Of a stretch of DNA of 64,000 nt, positions 51,916 to 61,051 are shown one piece after another. Origin of the DNA: Thermoguttaceae bacterium. GTDB taxonomy: Bacteria; Planctomycetota; Planctomycetia; Pirellulales; Thermoguttaceae. The notes under the pieces are model-generated. The model saw only the letters and a program-made list of their open reading frames with translations. It searched no databases and was not told the DNA's origin. Location of the stretch: positions 62,001-126,000 of the forward strand of contig JAFRFG010000054.1 of NCBI GenBank assembly GCA_017434455.1, in the 5' to 3' direction. The position numbers and the translations under genes were made by a program. Every line of letters begins with the position of its first letter. Position 1 is the first letter of the stretch.

Positions 51916-52935
51916 ATGGCAAACGAAAGTGGTACCCCCCCGTATTTCGTCGGGGTTGATCTTGGCGGAACGGGAATGAAAATCGGTGTGATCGACAACC
52001 GCGGAAAGACGATCGCCTACTCGACATTCCCGACCTTTGTGGAGCGGGGCCCGGAAGACGGTGTCAAGCGGATGGGGCAACACGTCTTCGAGACGATCGA
52101 GCAGGCCGGGATCTCCCGCGACCAGGTCGTCCGTATCGGGCTCGGTTCCGCCGGACCGATCGATATCCCCGCGGGCAAATATATCCGCCCCACGAACTTC
52201 CCGGGATGGGACTTCTTCCCCATCTGCACCCGTCTTTCCGAGGTGACCGGCAAACCGGTGACCTTCGCCAACGACGCCAGTGCCGCCGCCTACGCCGAAT
52301 ATTGGATCGGCGCGGGACAAAAAGAACCGGGCCTGATCGTTCTGACGCTCGGAACCGGGGTCGGCTGCGGCATCATTCTCAACGGCCGTCCCTGGAGCGG
52401 CATCCACTCCCACGGCGGAGAGGCGGCGCACATGCTTATCGATATCTCTGAAGGTGCCCGCTGGTGCAACTGCGGCCAGAAGGGACACTTTGAGGCGTAC
52501 GCCGGGGCTCTGGGGGTCGGCAAGCGGACCAAAGAGATGATGGTCACCAAGCGCAAGTCTTCCCTCAAGACACGGATCAACGCCGACACCGACGTGAGAA
52601 CGATTCCGAAAATGGTCTTTGAGGAGGCCGAAAAGGGGGACGAACTGGCCCTGGAGATCGTCGACGAGACCGCCCGCTGGCTGGCCTACGGCATCGTCTC
52701 GCTGGTCCACACGCTCGACCCGTCGTGTGTTCTTCTCGGCGGGGCGATGACCTTCGGGGGAAGCAATTCCCCGGTGGGGCGTCGTTTCCTCGCGCAAACC
52801 CAAGAAGAGGTTAAGAAACGTATCTTCCAGCATCTGGCCGAACGCCTTCGCATCGACTTCGCCAAGCTGGGGGGGGACGCCGGTTACATCGGCGCCGCCG
52901 GTCTGGCCTACGCCGATTATCACCGTCTGAACTGA
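51916..52935 (+). CDS. ROK-family sugar kinase
   Basis: A 339-residue kinase of the ROK family, most like bacterial glucokinase. The phosphate-binding loop is VGVDLGGTGMKIGVID. The catalytic FANDASAAAYAEYW includes the base Asp, and the zinc region reads CNCGQKGHFEAYAG, where the third usual Cys is replaced by His (His191; Cys184 and Cys186 remain). The GGEAAHM segment takes the place of GEIGH. Despite these changes the fold looks intact. Its position after the isomerase and mutarotase genes fits glucose or galactose phosphorylation. Confidence 0.88.
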   Translation: MANESGTPPYFVGVDLGGTGMKIGVIDNRGKTIAYSTFPTFVERGPEDGVKRMGQHVFETIEQAGISRDQVVRIGLGSAGPIDIPAGKYIRPTNFPGWDFFPICTRLSEVTGKPVTFANDASAAAYAEYWIGAGQKEPGLIVLTLGTGVGCGIILNGRPWSGIHSHGGEAAHMLIDISEGARWCNCGQKGHFEAYAGALGVGKRTKEMMVTKRKSSLKTRINADTDVRTIPKMVFEEAEKGDELALEIVDETARWLAYGIVSLVHTLDPSCVLLGGAMTFGGSNSPVGRRFLAQTQEEVKKRIFQHLAERLRIDFAKLGGDAGYIGAAGLAYADYHRLN

Positions 52936-52961
52936 TCCCTCGTCAGAAAGACAAGTGAATC

Positions 52962-53027
52962 AAAAAACCTCCCCAAAGCAAGATCGGCCGGCTCTTGGCC
53001 GGTCGCGCTTGTGGGGAGGGTTTCTTT
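52962..53027 (+). terminator. Strong terminator after the ROK kinase
   Basis: AACCTCCCCA pairs with TGGGGAGGGTT at the two ends of a long stem with an inner CGGCCGG/CCGGTCG-type pairing. TTTCTTTCT follows. It separates the sugar genes from queE. Confidence 0.75.
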
Positions 53028-53076
53028 CTGATAATAGTTCCCAGAGTATTCACACGCGCGATGAAAGGGGGGGCTG

Positions 53077-53763
53077 TTGCGTATCGCTGAGATATTCCGC
53101 TCCAAACAGGGAGAGGGATTTTGGACGGGGACGGATTCCCTCTTTATTCGGGTGAGCGGCTGTCCCCTGAACTGCGGTTTCTGCGACACCGCCTATGCCT
53201 CGTGGAAAATCGACCACGCCGAGGAACTGTCGTGTGACCAAATCCTCACGCGCGTCCTGGCCGAGGGGACCGAGCATGTGGTCATCACCGGCGGAGAACC
53301 GATGGTTCAAGCCGGGATCGTCGAGCTGACACACCGCCTGTGTGAGTATAACCGGGTGATCACCATTGAGACCGCGGGCATCGCGGCGCCTCCGGTCAAG
53401 TGCAATCTCATGTCGATCAGTCCCAAACGGGGCAATTCCACCCCGCTGGGGGCTCCCGAGGAGGTAATTCGCCGCCATGAGGCACTGCGCGATCAAAAGC
53501 AGATCGTCCGGCGCCTGATCGCCGATTACCCCTATCAGCTGAAGTTCGTCGTCGATCATCCGGACGACTTGGACGACATTGACGGCTACCTGACCGCGCT
53601 CGGTTCGGTCGACAGTTCGCGCGTGTGTGTTATGCCGATGGCCATCGACACTCCCTCGATGGCCGAAAAATTGGTCTGGATCCGCCCCTACTGCCGGTCG
53701 CGCGGCTTCTATTATACCTCCCGCATGCAGCTGGTGTGGTTCGGCAACCGGCGGGGAACCTAG
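53077..53763 (+). CDS. queE: 7-carboxy-7-deazaguanine synthase QueE
   Basis: A 228-residue radical-SAM enzyme that makes the 7-deazaguanine core of queuosine. The Fe-S cluster motif is GCPLNCGFCDTAY, CX3CX2C with Cys29, Cys33 and Cys36. Other signatures are MRIAEIFRSKQGEGFWTG and VVITGGEPMVQAGIVEL. The start is a TTG at 53077 with AAAGGGGGGG immediately upstream, so the non-ATG start is well supported. It is alone in the plus direction; other queuosine genes are not in this window. Confidence 0.92.
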   Translation: MRIAEIFRSKQGEGFWTGTDSLFIRVSGCPLNCGFCDTAYASWKIDHAEELSCDQILTRVLAEGTEHVVITGGEPMVQAGIVELTHRLCEYNRVITIETAGIAAPPVKCNLMSISPKRGNSTPLGAPEEVIRRHEALRDQKQIVRRLIADYPYQLKFVVDHPDDLDDIDGYLTALGSVDSSRVCVMPMAIDTPSMAEKLVWIRPYCRSRGFYYTSRMQLVWFGNRRGT

Positions 53764-53767
53764 CCCA

Positions 53768-55906
53768 TTACAGCGCCCGGGGACCGAACTGGTCAAACGG
53801 GATCGGCTCATACCCCACCGCGCCGGCGGCGGTGTCGTCCTTGAGACGGAAATCCCCCTTTTGCGGATCGACAAATCCCGGATCGACCCCGATAAGGTTA
53901 TCACCGAAATGAATATAGGGCCGGGCCGCTTCTTCGACCGCGTCGAGCCAATGCCCATCCCCGGGCGCCCCTTCCCGCCCATCCACAGCGCCTAAGCAAA
54001 TATTGCCGGCCACCACATTCCCCTCGGGGGCGTAGATATTGCCGTCGAGAATCGCGGCCAGTTCCGGATATCGCTCGCTGTAGGGGGGTTGATTCCAGGC
54101 GATCCCGCACATTGTCCCCTTCTCTTGGCTTTCTTTCACCCACCCGTCGGTGTGGTCGTGGCACCAGCCCAGCGCGCGGGCGTCGATATGAAGCGCGGGG
54201 CTGCAATCGTAAAAGATATTGCCGAGGACATGGCAGTCGCGTCCGCCGCCGAGCATCGCCGCCCGGGTCACGCGGACAAAGAGGTTTCCGACAATGTCGC
54301 AGCTGCAGAACATATCATCCAGATAGACCCCAACACAGCCGAGCCCCTCCCGACCCGAAATATCGTGCAGATAGTTGTTCCGGAAGAGGTTGCCGCGCAT
54401 CGTCGGATTGCGTCCCGCGTAAACGGCTCCGGCGTCATTGGACTCCAGACAGACGTCATGAATCTCGTTCAGTTCGAAGAGGTGATCGTTTCCCCCGAAG
54501 TGAATCCCGATATGGGGAGCGTCATAGATCAGGTTCCGCGCGATATAGGCGCCGACGCCGCCAAGATTCACCGCGGATTGGTACATCCGAAAGACCTGGC
54601 CGTAATGGTGAATCGTGTTGTTGACCACCGCCATATTCCCCGGCGTGAGGGTCTTTCGATCCCCGCCGTTCACGATGACCCCCATAGCGCCGAGGCGATG
54701 GAGATGACAGTTCATCACGGTGACATAGGAGCCCTCCGCGAGGATCGCGTTTCCGCTGGAGCGACAGACCTCCAGATCGTACGCCAAAAGATGATCGCCG
54801 CGAAGCGAGCAGGCCGCTCCCCCCGGGCCGAGCGCCCCGTCGACAGTCAGGTGGGCAAAACCGAGATAGGACGCCTCGGCGACTTTCAGCGCCCCATTGG
54901 CGTGGGTTAGGAACATACCTTGTTCCCCCTCCCCTTCGGGAGGATAAAAATAGAGCTTCCGCGCCGCGCGGTCGATGTAATACTCCCCGGGAAGATCAAG
55001 TTCGCTCAAAAGATTGTAGGCGTAGAACCACTGTCCCGCGAGGTAGCCGTAGTGATGATACGGCGGGATAATTTCAATAAGGAGACTCTTCGGATCGATT
55101 CGCTCCACTTTATGGATCTGGTTCGACCAATCCCAAAACCAGTAGCCGTTGAGCCAAACATCGTCCTCATCCGCCCATTCGGCCGCCTCGGGATCGTCGA
55201 CGTAAAAACGTCCTTCGCGAATCCCGGTCCTCCCATGGATAGTGACTTCGGTTGTACCGTCGCGAAGCAGATCGGTGATTTTCATGAACCCTTCGTTCGG
55301 ATAGCGGGCCAGCGTCATCGCCTCCCCGCCGAAGAACAGTTCCGGCGCGCTCCCATTGGGCTGCCGAAGATCGAGCGCATCGGCGGCGGGCAGGTCGATT
55401 TCCACCACGTGATCGCGGACCTCGGGCTTGAGTTTTCCGAGAACCCGCTCATCGGTGACCTTTTTCCCTGGGGACAGAGGGACTCCACAGGAAAGATGAA
55501 CCCTCTGACCGGCGGCGCCGCGCCAAAGGATCGGCGCTTTTTCGGTCCCCGAGTCGGCGGTCTCAAAGAGAACCGGTTCCTCGATCGGATAGTCCCCGCC
55601 GGCCAGCTCAACAATGGTCGGCTGACCGTCGAACGCTTCCGACGCGCGATACTCGCGAACCCGATCCCGGGCGGCGGCAAGAGTCGCCCACGGACCGTCT
55701 GTTCGCTCTTGGTTCGGCTGGGCGAGCCGCCCCGACCAGCTGTCGTCCCCTTGGGGGGAGACAAAGAAGGTCGCCGGGGCGCCGCCGCGCGCCAAAAGGA
55801 CCATAGGGTCGTTTAAGAGCGCCTCAAAGCGTTCCCCCGTCTGCTCGGCGCCAAAGGCGGCGCAGCCGAACAAGACCAGCAGAACAGTCCAAAAAGATCG
55901 TTTCAT
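53768..55906 (-). CDS. Secreted right-handed parallel beta-helix protein, possible glycoside hydrolase
   Basis: A 712-residue protein with a signal peptide (FWTVLLVLFGCAAFGA). The N-terminal part ATFFVSPQGDDSWSGRL and GPWATLAAARDRVREYR is typical of GH141/GH120-like beta-helix enzymes. A jelly-roll-like middle section follows (about 150-330). The beta-helix coils run from about 355, for example VVNNTIHHYGQVFRMYQS, ARNLIYDAPHIGIHFGG, and NNYLHDISGREGLGCVG. Substrate is probably a decorated plant or algal polysaccharide, but I could not identify catalytic residues. Its stop is 4 nt from that of convergent queE. Confidence 0.72.
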   Translation of the reverse strand: MKRSFWTVLLVLFGCAAFGAEQTGERFEALLNDPMVLLARGGAPATFFVSPQGDDSWSGRLAQPNQERTDGPWATLAAARDRVREYRASEAFDGQPTIVELAGGDYPIEEPVLFETADSGTEKAPILWRGAAGQRVHLSCGVPLSPGKKVTDERVLGKLKPEVRDHVVEIDLPAADALDLRQPNGSAPELFFGGEAMTLARYPNEGFMKITDLLRDGTTEVTIHGRTGIREGRFYVDDPEAAEWADEDDVWLNGYWFWDWSNQIHKVERIDPKSLLIEIIPPYHHYGYLAGQWFYAYNLLSELDLPGEYYIDRAARKLYFYPPEGEGEQGMFLTHANGALKVAEASYLGFAHLTVDGALGPGGAACSLRGDHLLAYDLEVCRSSGNAILAEGSYVTVMNCHLHRLGAMGVIVNGGDRKTLTPGNMAVVNNTIHHYGQVFRMYQSAVNLGGVGAYIARNLIYDAPHIGIHFGGNDHLFELNEIHDVCLESNDAGAVYAGRNPTMRGNLFRNNYLHDISGREGLGCVGVYLDDMFCSCDIVGNLFVRVTRAAMLGGGRDCHVLGNIFYDCSPALHIDARALGWCHDHTDGWVKESQEKGTMCGIAWNQPPYSERYPELAAILDGNIYAPEGNVVAGNICLGAVDGREGAPGDGHWLDAVEEAARPYIHFGDNLIGVDPGFVDPQKGDFRLKDDTAAGAVGYEPIPFDQFGPRAL

Positions 55907-55939
55907 CGGTACAGTCTCCCGTTGCTCAATAGTAAAAAC

Positions 55940-56809
55940 TTAGGATAATGTCTGGAGTTTATATTTCCGGCTTCCGAGTCCAAGCGCCTCGGCTGCCTCG
56001 AGTGTGTGAATGGCATGGCGATCTTCCATCCGAGCGATGAGCGCCTTCTTCCCAGGATCGCCGCTGGAATAGACCAAGTCGACGCACGCCTGGTCCAGCG
56101 CGACCGGATCGAGCGAAGAGAGGATGCCGATATCGGCCATTTCGGGGGGAGCGGGGTGGCTGTCGCAGTCGCAATCGACCGACAGATCTTTCATCACGTT
56201 GATGTAGGCGATGTTTTTCCCGAAGAATTTGGCTACCGACCAGGCGGCTTCAGCCATCGTCTCGAGGAAGATATCCTGCTCACAGTCCCACAGAACCTCA
56301 GGATCTCCGCCGCCGTGAATCCATTTTTTCCCCTCCGAAGAGGCGATCCCAATCGACATATTCTTGACCGCGCCGCCGAATCCCCCCATGATATGCCCCT
56401 TGAAGTGGGAGAGAATCAGAATACTGTCGTAGTTCTCCAGGTGGGCGCCGACCCGATTGGTCTTTAGGTGTTTGCCGCCGGCGACCGGAAGCTCGATCTC
56501 GCCGTCGGCGTCCATAATGTCGACCGGAGCGATCCTGGTGAAGCCGTGCCGTTCCAGCGCCTTGAGGTGATCTTTTGTCCGATACCGTTTTCCCTCATAG
56601 GCGGTATTGCACTCGACGATCGTCCCGGAAAGCAGATCGACCACGCCGCGCATAAACTCCGGCTGAATAAAATGGCGCCCCCCCGGCTCCCCCGAGTGTA
56701 CCTTCACGGCGACCTTTCCCTTCAGGGGACGGTCAAGAACCTGATACATCCTCTTAAGCGCCTCAGGGGTGACGGTTTTCGAAAAATAGACCGTGGCCGG
56801 CTGACTCAT
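55940..56809 (-). CDS. DUF362-family protein
   Basis: A 289-residue protein from the second ATG (56809, MSQPATV) with AAAGGA at the right distance; the first ATG lies 6 nt earlier. DUF362 features are KGKVAVKVHSGEPGG, SHFKGHIMGGFGGAVKNMSIG, and VKDLSVDCDCDSHPAPPEMADIGILSSLDPVALDQACVD-type segments, the last with a Cys-rich CDCD pair. Members are often linked to Fe-S or redox functions, but their role is unknown. This copy lacks the ferredoxin cluster found in many relatives. It lies 33 nt upstream of the beta-helix gene and is probably co-transcribed with it. Confidence 0.75.
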   Translation of the reverse strand: MSQPATVYFSKTVTPEALKRMYQVLDRPLKGKVAVKVHSGEPGGRHFIQPEFMRGVVDLLSGTIVECNTAYEGKRYRTKDHLKALERHGFTRIAPVDIMDADGEIELPVAGGKHLKTNRVGAHLENYDSILILSHFKGHIMGGFGGAVKNMSIGIASSEGKKWIHGGGDPEVLWDCEQDIFLETMAEAAWSVAKFFGKNIAYINVMKDLSVDCDCDSHPAPPEMADIGILSSLDPVALDQACVDLVYSSGDPGKKALIARMEDRHAIHTLEAAEALGLGSRKYKLQTLS

Positions 56810-56948
56810 AGGCATTTCCTTTGCGGCAGTTTTAAAAAACCGCCCATTTTACTTAATTTCTCTATTTATTTCCTAGTACTCCTCCACCTGCGATTGTATC
56901 ACCACGGGAACCAAAAAAACAGTCTCCTCCTCACTAGAAAAAGTTCTC

Positions 56949-56977
56949 TTGTCCCGCCAAGGCAAAATCGCTAAGAT
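56949..56977 (+). promoter_or_regulatory. Promoter for the planctomycete hypothetical gene
   Basis: TTGTCC (56949-56954), 17 bp, TAAGAT (56972-56977). The predicted start near 56984 leaves about 45 nt before the ATG at 57029. Confidence 0.45.
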
Positions 56978-57028
56978 TCCCCTCTAAGGACGCGGAGTGT
57001 TCCCGTCCGTCAAGGCAAAATTAAGCGA

Positions 57029-57544
57029 ATGATCAACGAGAACGCCATCCCCCGATGCTCCAAAATCTGCTGCCGAACACGGCGCTGTTTGGCGCCGGGC
57101 GAGGTGTATTACTCGGCTCTGGTCGAAGAACCCGAGGGGATTGTCCGGCTCGATTTTTCACCCGAGGCCTGGCGTGAGGAACAAAAAAACCGCCCCGCCG
57201 ATCGTTCCGGCGGCCAACCGGCGATGATCGGCTGGTGGAAAGCGGTTCTTCCCGCCCAGGATGACAAAAAGGTTCGACTGGCCCCCAACGATATTCTCTT
57301 CAACCTCTTCGACCAATGGCTCGCAGACGAGGAGAAAGGGGAATACCTCTACATTCTTTCGCTTTTGATGGTTCGCCGCCGGCTTCTGCGCATGGAGCGC
57401 GGCGACAGCGAATCGGCAAGCGAAATGACCGTCTACGCGCCCCGCCGTGAGATTTCCTACGTCATCCCGATTCACCAGATCGCCGAGGAGCGGATCTCAG
57501 AGCTTCAAGAGACATTCGCCCGATTGATCTTCCCCGCCCCTTGA
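57029..57544 (+). CDS. Planctomycete-type conserved hypothetical protein
   Basis: A 171-residue cytosolic protein with an N-terminal cysteine group (CSKICCRTRRCL) and then LAPGEVYYSALVEE, RLDFSPEAWREE, and IGWWKAVLP. The C-terminal half is helical (LSLLMVRRRLLRMERGD). I know this pattern from planctomycete genomes, without a function. The cysteines could bind a metal. It is followed after 31 nt by the lipoprotein gene and ribD, which suggests an operon, but the functional link is unclear. Confidence 0.7.
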   Translation: MINENAIPRCSKICCRTRRCLAPGEVYYSALVEEPEGIVRLDFSPEAWREEQKNRPADRSGGQPAMIGWWKAVLPAQDDKKVRLAPNDILFNLFDQWLADEEKGEYLYILSLLMVRRRLLRMERGDSESASEMTVYAPRREISYVIPIHQIAEERISELQETFARLIFPAP

Positions 57545-57575
57545 CCTTCACGCAGCCCCCTAAGCCCCGATTTCA

Positions 57576-58748
57576 ATGCCCAAGATTCCCCGACATCCAT
57601 CGACTCTCCCCGGCTGGGCCGCCCTCAGCGCCGCGATCTTCCTGACGCTGCTGACCGGCTGTCAAACGGTCAAGCTCCCGGTGGTGATGAACGATAACCC
57701 CACGCTCGGTGAACTGCTCAGCGCCGTCAACGCCAACAGCGCCAAAGTCACGACGCTTCGCAGCGACAACGCCTCGGTGGGGATGTCGAATCTCTCCGGC
57801 TGGGTCACCTGCCGCGTGGCGTATCAGAAACCGCAAAACCTTCGTCTCATCGGAACCGCCCCGATGAACGGCAAGGTCGTCGACTTTGGCTGCAACGGTG
57901 ATAAATTCTGGTTCTGGAGCCAGTTTCAAGACAGTGACAAAATCTTCTGGTCGCCTCTGGGGGAATACACCAACAGCCCGATGAAGGAAGCCATTCCCGT
58001 CGATCCGGTCTGGTTCCCCGACGCGCTGGGAGTGACCGAAATCAACAATGCCGAGGTCATCGAAGGGCCGATTGTGCAAGCGGACAAATCGATTCTTCTG
58101 GTCACACAGCGTCAGCGAAGCGACGGAATCTACCGCAAAAATATGTTCATCGAGCCGCGTACCGCCGCGATTAAACGCCAGGATATCATCGGGCCGAACG
58201 GCGATACCGTGGTCTCGGTAACCTGCAATGATTTCCAGGTCGACGACGCCACCAAGGCGGTTCTTCCCAAGAAGATGGTGATCACCTGTCCGAAGGCCGA
58301 CGCCTCCCTTCAGTTCGACTTGGGAAAGGTTCAAGTCAATCAGCCCGACGGAATTACCCCGGAGCTCTTCGCGATGCCGACCCAAAACGAGATCAACGCT
58401 CAGCAGGTCAATATCGGCGCCAGTTCCGTCCCCTCGGTCGCCCCGGCGCAGGATTACAGCCCGCCCGCGGCGCAGATAACCACCCCCGCCCCGCCCCCCA
58501 TGGCGGAAACCCAGCCGCCTTTGATGACGACACCGGCGCAGCCGGCAGGCACTCCGGAGGTTCCCGCCTTTAACGGCGGCGACACACAGTTCACCCCACC
58601 GGTTTCGGGTACGGAGATCCCGGTGTCCGGTCCGCAGACAACGCAGGGGGAACCTTCCGTGACGGCGGAGTTTCGCTCCATTGCCTCGCAGGGGGAGAAC
58701 CGCTACACGAACGACGGTCAATCTTATTTCGTTCCGCCGTCCAACTAA
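57576..58748 (+). CDS. Putative outer-membrane lipoprotein, LolA-like fold
   Basis: A 390-residue protein with a lipoprotein signal ending in LLTGC (Cys at about residue 29). The N-terminal region (about 40-270) is beta-rich in the way of LolA/outer-membrane-carrier-like proteins. The C-terminal third is Pro/Thr/Gln-rich and disordered. No catalytic motif is visible. It lies 31 nt after the preceding hypothetical gene and 76 nt before ribD. The start ATG has no clear ribosome-binding site, so an upstream in-frame start cannot be excluded. Confidence 0.6.
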   Translation: MPKIPRHPSTLPGWAALSAAIFLTLLTGCQTVKLPVVMNDNPTLGELLSAVNANSAKVTTLRSDNASVGMSNLSGWVTCRVAYQKPQNLRLIGTAPMNGKVVDFGCNGDKFWFWSQFQDSDKIFWSPLGEYTNSPMKEAIPVDPVWFPDALGVTEINNAEVIEGPIVQADKSILLVTQRQRSDGIYRKNMFIEPRTAAIKRQDIIGPNGDTVVSVTCNDFQVDDATKAVLPKKMVITCPKADASLQFDLGKVQVNQPDGITPELFAMPTQNEINAQQVNIGASSVPSVAPAQDYSPPAAQITTPAPPPMAETQPPLMTTPAQPAGTPEVPAFNGGDTQFTPPVSGTEIPVSGPQTTQGEPSVTAEFRSIASQGENRYTNDGQSYFVPPSN

Positions 58749-58824
58749 CGAACCACCGGTTCTGTCCACCCCGCTTCATCCTCCGCGGCTGACCCGATAC
58801 TCGCGGCGTTAGAAAGAATCTACG

Positions 58825-60009
58825 ATGACCTCGAAGCTCAACTGGGACGAACATTTTATGCGTCAAGCCCTGGCGCTGGCTGCCCAAGGTCAAGGATCCG
58901 TTGAGCCCAATCCGATGGTCGGCTGTGTTCTGGTCCGTCCCGACTTGCCGAAAGCCCGCTCGAAAGACGATCCCCCGAAGGTGGTCGGCACCGGTTATCA
59001 CGCCCGCTTCGGCGGTGATCATGCCGAAGCGGCGGCACTGAAGAAGGCCAAAAAGCAAGCCCGCGGCGCCACCTGTTACGTGACACTGGAACCATGCTGT
59101 CACTTTGGCAAGACTCCCCCGTGCTGCGACGCCTTGATTGAGGCGGGGATCCGTCGCGTCGTCACGGCGATGACCGATCCCTTCCCGAAGGTCGCCGGCG
59201 GGGGACTAGCCAAACTTCGCGCCGCGGGGATCGAGGTCACCACCGGTGTTCTTGAAGAAGAAGCCCGCGCGCTCAATGCCCCCTATCTGACGCGTGTGAC
59301 AAAGCGCCGCCCCTGGATCATCGGCAAATGGGCGATGACCCTCGACGGCAAAATCGCCACGCGAACGGGGGCAAGCTACTGGGTGTCATCCGACCAGTCA
59401 CGCCAGAGGGTCCATCGCCTCCGCAGCCGGATGGACGCGATTATGGTCGGCAGCCGTACGGCGATGGAGGACGACCCCCGTCTGACGGTTCGCCTCCCTG
59501 AGGGGGAAACCCCGCTGAGAACCCCGCTGCGGATCGTCTTCGACTCCGGGGGAACGCTTTCGGTCTTCTCCGAGCTGGCACTCACCGCGCGGGATGTCCC
59601 CCTCCTTTTGGCCTTTGGTCCGGAGGCGGCGCCGGAAAAACGAGTCTTCTGGGAAGGGAAAGGAGCCGAGGTTCTGACACTTCAGGCCCCGGAACACGAG
59701 CAGCGTCTGATCCTCCTGACCGAAGAATTGGCGCGCCGCGGGGTAACGAACCTCTTGGTCGAGGGGGGAGGAGAGCTGCTGGGTCATCTGTTCGACCTGG
59801 AACTGCTCGATGAGATCTATGTCTTCATCGCGCCGAAAGTGATCGGGGGCTCCAAAGCGGTGGTTCCGGTCGGAGGGTTTGGTATCGATTCGATGAGGAA
59901 AGCGGCCCGGCTGGAAGAGTGCCGCACCGAGATGATCGGGCCGGATGTGCTGGTTTCGGGACGTCTCATCTACCGGAGCAAAGACGATAAGACCGAAAAG
60001 AAGCCATAG
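58825..60009 (+). CDS. ribD: Riboflavin biosynthesis deaminase/reductase RibD
   Basis: A 394-residue bifunctional enzyme. The N-terminal deaminase has EPNPMVGCVLV, the zinc-binding GGDHAEAAAL and TLEPCCHFGKTPPCC. The C-terminal reductase starts at about 150 with GKWAMTLDGKIATRTG and continues with DAIMVGSRTAMEDDPRL and VEGGGELLGHLFDLELLDE. It converts the pyrimidine product of RibA to 5-amino-6-ribitylamino-uracil phosphate. The HAE-A-A-L variant replaces the usual HAEVVAL. Basic residues end the protein. No other rib gene is close. Confidence 0.94.
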   Translation: MTSKLNWDEHFMRQALALAAQGQGSVEPNPMVGCVLVRPDLPKARSKDDPPKVVGTGYHARFGGDHAEAAALKKAKKQARGATCYVTLEPCCHFGKTPPCCDALIEAGIRRVVTAMTDPFPKVAGGGLAKLRAAGIEVTTGVLEEEARALNAPYLTRVTKRRPWIIGKWAMTLDGKIATRTGASYWVSSDQSRQRVHRLRSRMDAIMVGSRTAMEDDPRLTVRLPEGETPLRTPLRIVFDSGGTLSVFSELALTARDVPLLLAFGPEAAPEKRVFWEGKGAEVLTLQAPEHEQRLILLTEELARRGVTNLLVEGGGELLGHLFDLELLDEIYVFIAPKVIGGSKAVVPVGGFGIDSMRKAARLEECRTEMIGPDVLVSGRLIYRSKDDKTEKKP

Positions 60010-60035
60010 GAAAAAAGGGGGCGGTACGCCGCGTC

Positions 60036-60353
60036 TTATGGAAAAAGAAGGTACGGCTCGATCTGCTGGCGTTTTTTCGGTCCGATCCCATAGACACGCT
60101 CCAGATCTTCCGCTTTTTGGAACGGGCCGTTTGTCTGTCTAAACTCGAGGATTCGATCGGCCAGCGCCGGGCCGATCCCGGGAAGGGCCAGCAGCTCATC
60201 GGCCTGCGCTGTGTTCGGATCGACCTGGAACAACAGCTCTCGGGAAGGATCCTCGTCTTTAGAGATATCGACCGTCCCGTGATATCGAACGCTCAGCCCC
60301 AAAAGCGCCAGCGCAGCCAAAAGGGCAAAAGTCACACCTTCTCGCCTGGACAT
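60036..60353 (-). CDS. comEA: ComEA-like helix-hairpin-helix protein
   Basis: A 105-residue protein with an N-terminal hydrophobic segment (FALLAALALLGLSVRY) and two helix-hairpin-helix units: VDPNTAQADELLALPGIGPA and FQKAEDLERVYGIGPKKRQQ. ComEA anchors DNA at the membrane during natural transformation; small relatives also bind DNA elsewhere. The N-terminal segment would make it a membrane-anchored protein facing the periplasm. No other competence gene is seen, so a role in transformation is inferred from the fold alone. Confidence 0.75.
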   Translation of the reverse strand: MSRREGVTFALLAALALLGLSVRYHGTVDISKDEDPSRELLFQVDPNTAQADELLALPGIGPALADRILEFRQTNGPFQKAEDLERVYGIGPKKRQQIEPYLLFP

Positions 60354-60526
60354 CGCACGAACCTATCGAATCACACCTTCCGCCGACGGTTACAGCCCCT
60401 TCTTAGCCCCAAACAACAAAAAAGAACAAACCGCGCAAAAACACAAACGCGGCGGCCAAAACAGACCACCGCGCCGGGGCAAACTACACAAGAACGCTGA
60501 ACTTCTCCATCAAGGGCGCTCGATCT

Positions 60527-60724
60527 TTAGCGAGCGGCAAGCTTCGCCATACGATAGGCACGGCGGGCGGCGCGAAGACGGGCGCGGCGCTTCGTCTCGC
60601 TCGGCTTCTCGTAATTCTCACGACGACGCATCTCTTTTTTGATACCGCTGCGCTCAACGAGCTTGCGGAAACGGCGGACGGCATCTTGAATCGACTCTTT
60701 CTCTCTGAGCGTCAGCTTGACCAC
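60527..60724 (-). CDS. rpsU: 30S ribosomal protein S21
   Basis: A 65-residue, strongly basic protein matching bS21 ([19 protein letters not shown] and [19 protein letters not shown]). It binds the platform of the small subunit near the 3' end of 16S rRNA and aids initiation. The start is a GTG with AAAGGTGA at a suitable distance. It has its own promoter (60867-60894). Confidence 0.93.
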   Translation of the reverse strand: MVKLTLREKESIQDAVRRFRKLVERSGIKKEMRRRENYEKPSETKRRARLRAARRAYRMAKLAAR

Positions 60725-61051
60725 AAAATCACCTTTCTTTCAAATGGAACGCTGCTTGAATGTTTGCCCCGGAGCTTAAACAACCCGGATATCTTCCTTC
60801 AAAAGGGTACGTCCCCCCAACAACCAATGTACAGGGGAACAGACCCTAAGAGCCACTTTCGGCGCGATTATACCCTCTTGACGGCGGCTGTCCACCCCCA
60901 CCCTTGCGTGAAAAACCGGCAGAACTGGGAAAGTTTAAGGAATTTCACCGCCGCGCCGGCGTGCGCCGCGGCGCTTGACCTGGTACAATCCCAGGGAGTC
61001 ACTCGACATTCCGCCCCCGGGCGTCCCCTCAGCAAGACGGAACCAGTTTCC
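60725..61051. other. Intergenic region between rpsU and the cyclo-ligase gene
   Basis: It holds the rpsU promoter and leader. The plus-strand frame starting at 60686 runs through here, but the cyclo-ligase homology begins only at 61052. A TACAAT at 60984-60989 lacks a matching -35. Confidence 0.4.
60867..60894 (-). promoter_or_regulatory. Promoter of rpsU
   Basis: On the minus strand TGGACA (60894-60889), 16 bp, TATAAT (60872-60867). The predicted start near 60860 leaves a leader of about 136 nt, long for an r-protein gene and possibly regulatory. Confidence 0.5.
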
